Assembly (NCBI GenBank): GCA_003132405.1
Contig: PKXQ01000157.1
Coordinates: forward strand, 22,182 to 59,569
DNA: 37,388 nt
Source of the DNA: Acidobacteriaceae bacterium
Lineage (GTDB): Bacteria > Acidobacteriota > Terriglobia > Terriglobales > Acidobacteriaceae
Direction: 5' to 3'
Numbering within the stretch: the stretch's first letter is position 1; every line of letters begins with the position of its first letter. Positions 33,578-37,388 of the stretch are shown here, one piece after another. A program made the position numbers and the translations under genes. Under the pieces are notes generated by a model. The model made no database searches, had not been told where the DNA came from, and worked only from the letters and a program-made list of their open reading frames with translations.

Positions 33578-33844
33578 GTGAAGCAGAAGCGATTCAACGT
33601 CGAGCAGGTTGCGGCGGTGTTAAAGCAGGCCAAAGCGGGAGTTCCGCTCGCGGAGTTGATCCGGCAGGTTGGGATTTCCGAACAGACTATCTATCGGTGA
33701 AAGAAGCAATACGTTGGATTGGAGGTCGACCAGGTTCGTCAGCTCAAGCAACTTCAGGAAGAGAACACTCGGTTGAAGCAATTGGTCGCCGACCTAACGC
33801 TCGACAAAGCCATGTTGCAGGATATGCTATCAAAAACATTCTAG
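33578..33844 (+). pseudogene. IS3 orfA with internal stop codon
   Basis: A helix-turn-helix protein of about 88 codons: KRFNVEQVAAVLKQAKAGVPLAELIRQVGISEQTIYR, then a stop where homologues have Trp (TGA for TGG at 33698-33700), then KKQYVGLEVDQVRQLKQLQEEN with a leucine-zipper stretch up to LQDMLSKTF. The run TCAAAAACATTC near the end could be the usual -1 slip site into orfB. The start is a GTG with GGGGG about 9 bases before it. Confidence 0.8.
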
Positions 33845-34706
33845 AGGCCTCGCGGTGCCGGCAGGTAGTCGACTACCTGCATGGCAGCTACCGGGTAAGC
33901 GAGGGGCGTGCATGCAGAGTGACCCGGTTGAATCGCGGGACATTCCGATATCGCAGTCACAAAGATCCACGGACCGCTCTTCGGATGCGCATTCGGGAGA
34001 TCGCGCAAACGGGAGTGCGATACGGATATCGGAAGATCCGGGTGCTACTGAACCGCGAGGGCTGGAAAGTGGGCAAATACTTGGTGGAGCCTCTATCGGG
34101 AAGAGGGATTAACGCTGCACCAGCGACGGAAACACCGGCGTCGACTGGCTGAGCATGGCCGTGAACGCTTTCATCCAACGGGACCGAATCAGGTATGGTC
34201 GATGGATTTTGTAGCCGATCAACTGGCGGACGGAAGAAGGTTCCGTTCGCTGACCGTCGTGGATATCTATACTCGGGAATGCTTGGCGATCGAGTCCGAA
34301 CAGAGGCTGAAAGGCAAAGATGTGGTATTGGCGCTGAACCGAATTCAAATCCAACGAGGAGTTCCGAAGTTTGTTTACTTGTGACAACGGGAGCGAGTTT
34401 TCCAGTCAGGCGATGGATCCGTGGGCCTATCAGAACAGAGTGCCCATGGCATTTTTGCGACCAGGGAAACCAACGGATAATGCCTTCGTGGAATCGTTCA
34501 ACGGAACGTTTCGGGCAGAATGCCTCAATGCGCACCGGTTCGTGTCGTTGACGGAGGCCCAGCAGGTGGTGGAAACTTGGCGTGCTGAATACAACGAGAG
34601 TCGGCCTCACCGGGCTCTTGGGGAGAAGACGCCCAACGAATTCGCCAAGGAAATCGCGGCTAGCCGCGATTTCCTTGGGTTACAAACAGCCGAAAACTCA
34701 CCCTAG
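33845..34706 (+). pseudogene. IS3 orfB transposase, two frameshifts
   Basis: Three frames in succession hold the parts of one IS3 (rve-type DDE) transposase. The first is VVDYLHGSYRVSEGRACRVTRLNRGTFRYRS to KVGKYLV (up to about 34085). The second is LTLHQRRKHRRRLAEHGRERFHPTGPNQVWSMDFVADQ, with the first Asp, to RGVPKFV. The third is CDNGSEFSSQAM, with the second Asp, to DNAFVESFNGTFRAECL, with the Glu, ending at ENSP. An extra T in GTTTACTTGTGAC near 34377 explains the second break, and a net +1 shift near 34086-34092 explains the first. All three catalytic residues survive, but no full-length protein can be made. Confidence 0.85.
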
Positions 34707-34734
34707 AGTGGTACAAAAAAGGGCATAAATATAC

Positions 34735-34763
34735 TTGACAAATCAAATACCGCTTGCTATATT
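34735..34763 (+). promoter_or_regulatory. strong sigma-70-type promoter of the IS1595 transposase
   Basis: TTGACA at 34735-34740, 17 bases, then TATATT at 34758-34763. The hexamers and spacing are near ideal. The start codon of the transposase lies 20 bases after the -10 hexamer, leaving a short leader with GGAG. Confidence 0.75.
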
Positions 34764-34782
34764 TGGCTCAGGAGCAAGGAAC

Positions 34783-35742
34783 ATGAAAGAGCTAAAGACA
34801 CTTCAGCAAGCAATCATACACTTCGCGGATGAGCAAAACTGCCTGCAATTCATGGTGGCGATGCGCTGGCCGGATGGCGTTGAGTGCCCTGTATGCGGGC
34901 GCATGGACGCGCGGTTCCTAGAGAATCAGCGCAAGTGGCAATGCAAGAGTGTCCACCACCACCGCCAATTCTCGGTGAAGGTTGGCACTATATTCGAGGA
35001 TTCGCCTATCCCGCTGTCCAAGTGGCTGCCCGCCGCGTGGCTGCTTATCAACTGCAAGAATGGCGTTAGCTCCTATGAAATCGCACGCGACTTGAAAGTG
35101 ACTCAGAAAAGCGCGTGGTTCATGCTTCACCGTTTGCGCCTTGCCTTGCAGAATGGTTCGCTGATGAAGCTCGGCGGGAACGGCCAAGAGGTTGAGGTTG
35201 ACGAAACTTTCATCGGCGGCCTGTCGCGCAATATGCACAAGAGCCGGAGACTGGAAGCGATTCATGGTACTGGCGCAAAGGGCAAGGTTGCCGTCATGGG
35301 TCTATTGCAGCGTGGCGGAGAGATTCGCACAACCGTTGTTCCTCACGTGCGCCGCCATGTGCTGCAAGGCGAAGTGCGGAAGCACGTGGAAGCGGGAACC
35401 CCTCTTTATTCCGACGCGCTGGCGTCCTATCGCGGACTGGCCGTGGATTATCAACACCAAGTCATAGACCACGCGCAAGCCTACGTTGACGGCAAGATTC
35501 ACACCAAACGGTTGGAAAACTTTTGGAGCCTATTGAAACGCGGCCTGAAAGGCACCTACGTCAGCGTGGAACCGTTCCACCTGTTCCGTTACGTTGACGA
35601 GCAAGCATGGCGCTACAACAATCGCAAACTGGCAAACGACGGCGAACGGTTTACCGAAGCAATGGGGAATGTCATGGGAAAGCGCCTGACCTACGCACAG
35701 TTGACAGGCAAGACTCAGGTGTTGGAAACGAGTGCTGATTAA
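34783..35742 (+). CDS. IS1595-family transposase
   Basis: 319 residues from the ATG at 34783 (GGAGCAAGGA just upstream; the frame is open further left but that overlaps the promoter). An N-terminal zinc-ribbon (Cys35, Cys38, Cys54) and a helical domain (about 75-125) are followed by the ISXO2-like catalytic domain with Asp140 (VEVDETFIGG), Asp211 (LYSDALASY) and the third-residue region LENFWSLLKRGLKGTY (Glu245/Asn246). All key parts are intact, so it may be active. Its stop codon shares bases with that of the convergent small gene (TTAA at 35739-35742). Confidence 0.93.
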   Translation: MKELKTLQQAIIHFADEQNCLQFMVAMRWPDGVECPVCGRMDARFLENQRKWQCKSVHHHRQFSVKVGTIFEDSPIPLSKWLPAAWLLINCKNGVSSYEIARDLKVTQKSAWFMLHRLRLALQNGSLMKLGGNGQEVEVDETFIGGLSRNMHKSRRLEAIHGTGAKGKVAVMGLLQRGGEIRTTVVPHVRRHVLQGEVRKHVEAGTPLYSDALASYRGLAVDYQHQVIDHAQAYVDGKIHTKRLENFWSLLKRGLKGTYVSVEPFHLFRYVDEQAWRYNNRKLANDGERFTEAMGNVMGKRLTYAQLTGKTQVLETSAD

Positions 35743-35909
35743 ACCACGCCAGCGGCGCGGGAAGCGGTCTTAGGCCGCTTCTTTCGCGTCTTGCGGCCTT
35801 TCTTCCATTCCGCTTCACGTCGTTTCAATTCATCATGAGACACGCTCAGGATCGTCCGCATGGCGGCGGTGAATTTGCGGTATTCAGGCGTTTCTTGTTC
35901 TTTGTTCAT
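35739..35909 (-). CDS. small basic protein coupled to DUF3800 gene
   Basis: 56 residues from the ATG at 35909: MNKEQETPEYRKFTAAMRTI, then LSVSHDELKRREAEWKKGRKT and a Lys/Arg-rich tail. I do not know its function; proteins with a similar ETPEYRKF...LSVS pattern and basic tail occur beside transposases and accessory genes. The start overlaps the stop of the DUF3800 gene by four bases (ATGA), and the stop overlaps that of the transposase. The basic tail suggests nucleic-acid binding. Confidence 0.6.
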   Translation of the reverse strand: MNKEQETPEYRKFTAAMRTILSVSHDELKRREAEWKKGRKTRKKRPKTASRAAGVV

Positions 35910-36670
35910 TTGGATATTTTGCGACGTCCTATAAATTCCGGTGCTCCTGGATTTCCATCCCAATATCTTAGCAATTCTAGGTTGTTTGGGCCGCCTTTGG
36001 AAGCCAAATCAGCAAGAGATTTTTCCCTCCACACATGAAACGAGAGGGAACCCACGAGACGGGAGACGGGTATGCGAGTGTTTTTCTTTCCTTCATTGTC
36101 AACGTGCTTGAAAGCCTCCCTTGCAATTAAGTCGGCGGCCTGTAGGGGATACAGCTCTTTTCCATCAAAAGAGATTGCTCGCAAGCGGCGAGCTGGCCCC
36201 CAGTTCATTGCCTTAATATCCTTGAATATCTTAAGAATTTTGGAATCATGCTTTCCGCTTTCAAACCACACATTCATGTCCATACCGAGTTCATCCGCTA
36301 CGAACGCCATGTTCATTAACGTATGCGGAATGGTAAGCATATAGGCATCATCTTTCTTGCAATTAGGGAATGCTTTCTTATATCCATCTGCTGACACAAT
36401 TGAAGCAAACCCCATGACGCGGGAATTAATTACCGCCGATACAATATCGCTCATGAGTGCCCGCCGTTTCTCTATCGTCCAATCTTCAAATTGCCCGTGT
36501 CCACATTCGCAATCAGTGGAGCGAAAGGGCTCCCTTAGCGTCCTCGCCTTCGGACTCCACATAACAACGAATTTGTCCCAGTCTTGTTCTCGACCAATTA
36601 GCCCTCCCGACACGCAATATCTTGCGCGTTTATCGTCCGAGCTGTCGTCGAAATAAGATTCAAGCATCAT
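35906..36670 (-). CDS. DUF3800 domain protein
   Basis: 254 residues if started at the ATG pair 36670/36667, where the domain begins (MMLESYFDDSSDDKRARYCVSGGLIG). The frame is open to an ATG at 36847, but the extra 59 residues do not look like a domain. DUF3800 proteins have an Asp-rich first strand (usually YxDESG; here YFDDSSDD) and a late LQAADLIAREAF helix, both present, suggesting an RNase H-like fold with a metal site. Function is unknown; relatives occur in mobile and defence regions. The base composition is clearly more AT-rich than the core genes, a sign of transfer. It is the first gene of a two-gene coupled unit. Confidence 0.8.
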   Translation of the reverse strand: MMLESYFDDSSDDKRARYCVSGGLIGREQDWDKFVVMWSPKARTLREPFRSTDCECGHGQFEDWTIEKRRALMSDIVSAVINSRVMGFASIVSADGYKKAFPNCKKDDAYMLTIPHTLMNMAFVADELGMDMNVWFESGKHDSKILKIFKDIKAMNWGPARRLRAISFDGKELYPLQAADLIAREAFKHVDNEGKKNTRIPVSRLVGSLSFHVWREKSLADLASKGGPNNLELLRYWDGNPGAPEFIGRRKISK

Positions 36671-37388
36671 GTGGAGAGCAGGCTTTCGTCCTGACCGCGA
36701 GCCTCCTTTTGCATATTTTGAAAAGGGTAATTCTTGCACGACTCCCCTCCTTTGGGGGTCGGCAAATAACACGCTTACGGATTCAGAGTGACAGATTAAT
36801 TCTGATTCGTCAAGGATGTTATTGCCCAAAAAAGCCGGTCCGATCATTTGATGTAGACTCTCTCACAACGCTTGGTACAAAGACTCGGGCTGGTCAGGCG
36901 GGCAGCTACGCAGGGACGAGAATACGTCTGGCAGACTGCGGTTGGCTCGAGCAATACCGTTTACATTTACAAGTCAACTGGCACAGGTATAATCATGCCA
37001 TTTGCTTCATTGGTTAATCCAAACGGCACCGGCACCATCGTTCTCTCAATCACCTCTTACCCAAAACGCTAATTTCGGAGCCACAACTTTAGTGCAGTTA
37101 ACGAACGATCCAGATGCAGTCGAATCAATGCTCGCTGAGCGGGCTTGCTCCGCTCCGCGCCACAAAATCGCAACCTGCACCCGACTCCCACACCACGATA
37201 GGCCTGGAGGCGTCCCACCCTCAACCCCATCTTGCAGGTTCAGTTTTTCACGTCCGACGGAATTATTGCGCACCACAGGGCGATTCTGACTATGAGATTG
37301 CGATCAGATTGTATATTTGCGCCTCAAATACGAATCACTTCGGAATCATTCCGATCGTCCCCAGCCAAGTCTCCACCAACTGAGGCCA
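36671..37388. other. right edge of window, possible gene remnant only
   Basis: About 700 bases with no clear gene. An open frame at 36872-37072 (plus strand, TTG first codon) ends in TVYIYKSTGTGIIMPFASLV...LSITSYPKR, which has the composition of a beta-rich protein tail and may be a gene remnant. No ribosome binding site is seen. The rest shows no recognisable RNA, repeat or attachment site. Confidence 0.3.

Larger units (their letters stand above)
33502..34724 (+). mobile_element. decayed IS3-family insertion sequence
   Basis: The left end TGAGCGGCCCGGTATTTTTG (then GTCCACTTTGAG) pairs with the right end, which read inward is GCCCTTTTTTGTACCACTCT. The right end stops at GGGC and lacks the matching GCTCA, so its tip seems lost where the next element begins. 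Inside are orfA and orfB of the IS3 type, with one stop mutation and two frameshifts. Confidence 0.8.
34722..37000. mobile_element. IS1595-family element with passenger genes (right end tentative)
   Basis: The left end is placed where the IS3 copy is cut (GGCATAAATATACTTGA at 34722-34738). A candidate inverted partner, read inward GGCATGATTATACCTGT, lies at 36984-37000 and matches 13 of 17 positions. Between them are the transposase, a small basic protein and a DUF3800 gene. IS1595-family elements are known to carry passenger genes. I found no 8-base target duplication at these borders, so the right end is uncertain. Confidence 0.4.

Noticed and set aside
29403..37388. Second copy of the tRNA-Val 3' end (attR)
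   Set aside because: I looked for GTTCGAGTCTCC and CGTGCCTACCA on both strands and found none.

Overview
The window looks like soil Acidobacteriota chromosome (Terriglobia/Koribacter-like). The reasons are a moderately high G+C content, a VWFA protein of the acidobacterial type, a GloVer-repeat secreted protein, a TPR/bactofilin/sigma-54 gene mix, and many short intergenic repeats of the TCATCCTGAGCGAA, CGCAGAGACGCAGAG and CACGAAGG kinds that I associate with this phylum. The taxonomic call is an inference from these features; no rRNA is present.

Region 1 (1-5.5 kb) holds a minus-strand group of an acidobacterial VWFA protein, LemA and a Gly-tailed DUF2207 membrane protein, then a plus-strand metallo-beta-lactamase/double-rhodanese sulfur enzyme. 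Region 2 (5.5-15.3 kb) is a signalling block. A bifunctional HD-GYP/GAF/GGDEF membrane protein heads a tightly packed minus-strand operon for a peptide/nickel-type ABC transporter (two permeases, one binding protein, one ATPase). Divergent from it is a sigma-54 activator with PAS, AAA+, Fis-type HTH and an unusual C-terminal PilZ domain, followed by a bactofilin. Region 3 (15.4-20.4 kb) carries msrB, a zinc-ribbon protein, a TPR protein, tatA and a frameshifted DUF481 gene. Two short tandem-repeat arrays sit in its promoter regions.

Region 4 (20.5-29.1 kb) is a pyrimidine (or related cyclic ureide) salvage and degradation locus: nucleoside hydrolase, beta-ureidopropionase-like amidohydrolase, NCS1 permease, a small secreted protein, an LLM-class (F420/FMN) oxidoreductase, dihydropyrimidinase, and CoA-acylating (methyl)malonate-semialdehyde dehydrogenase. 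The usual dihydropyrimidine dehydrogenase and beta-alanine aminotransferase are not in the window, so the LLM enzyme is a candidate for an unassigned redox step.

Region 5 (29.3 kb to the end) is an integrated element next to tRNA-Val(GAC). It has a tyrosine integrase and an overlapping HTH/excisionase-like gene directly downstream of the tRNA. Beyond them lie a truncated Mom-like DNA-modification gene joined to a hypothetical gene, a short GloVer/IPT secreted protein, a decayed IS3 copy, and an IS1595-type transposase with a convergent, translationally coupled pair (a small basic protein and a DUF3800 protein). The far attachment site is not recognisable in the window.
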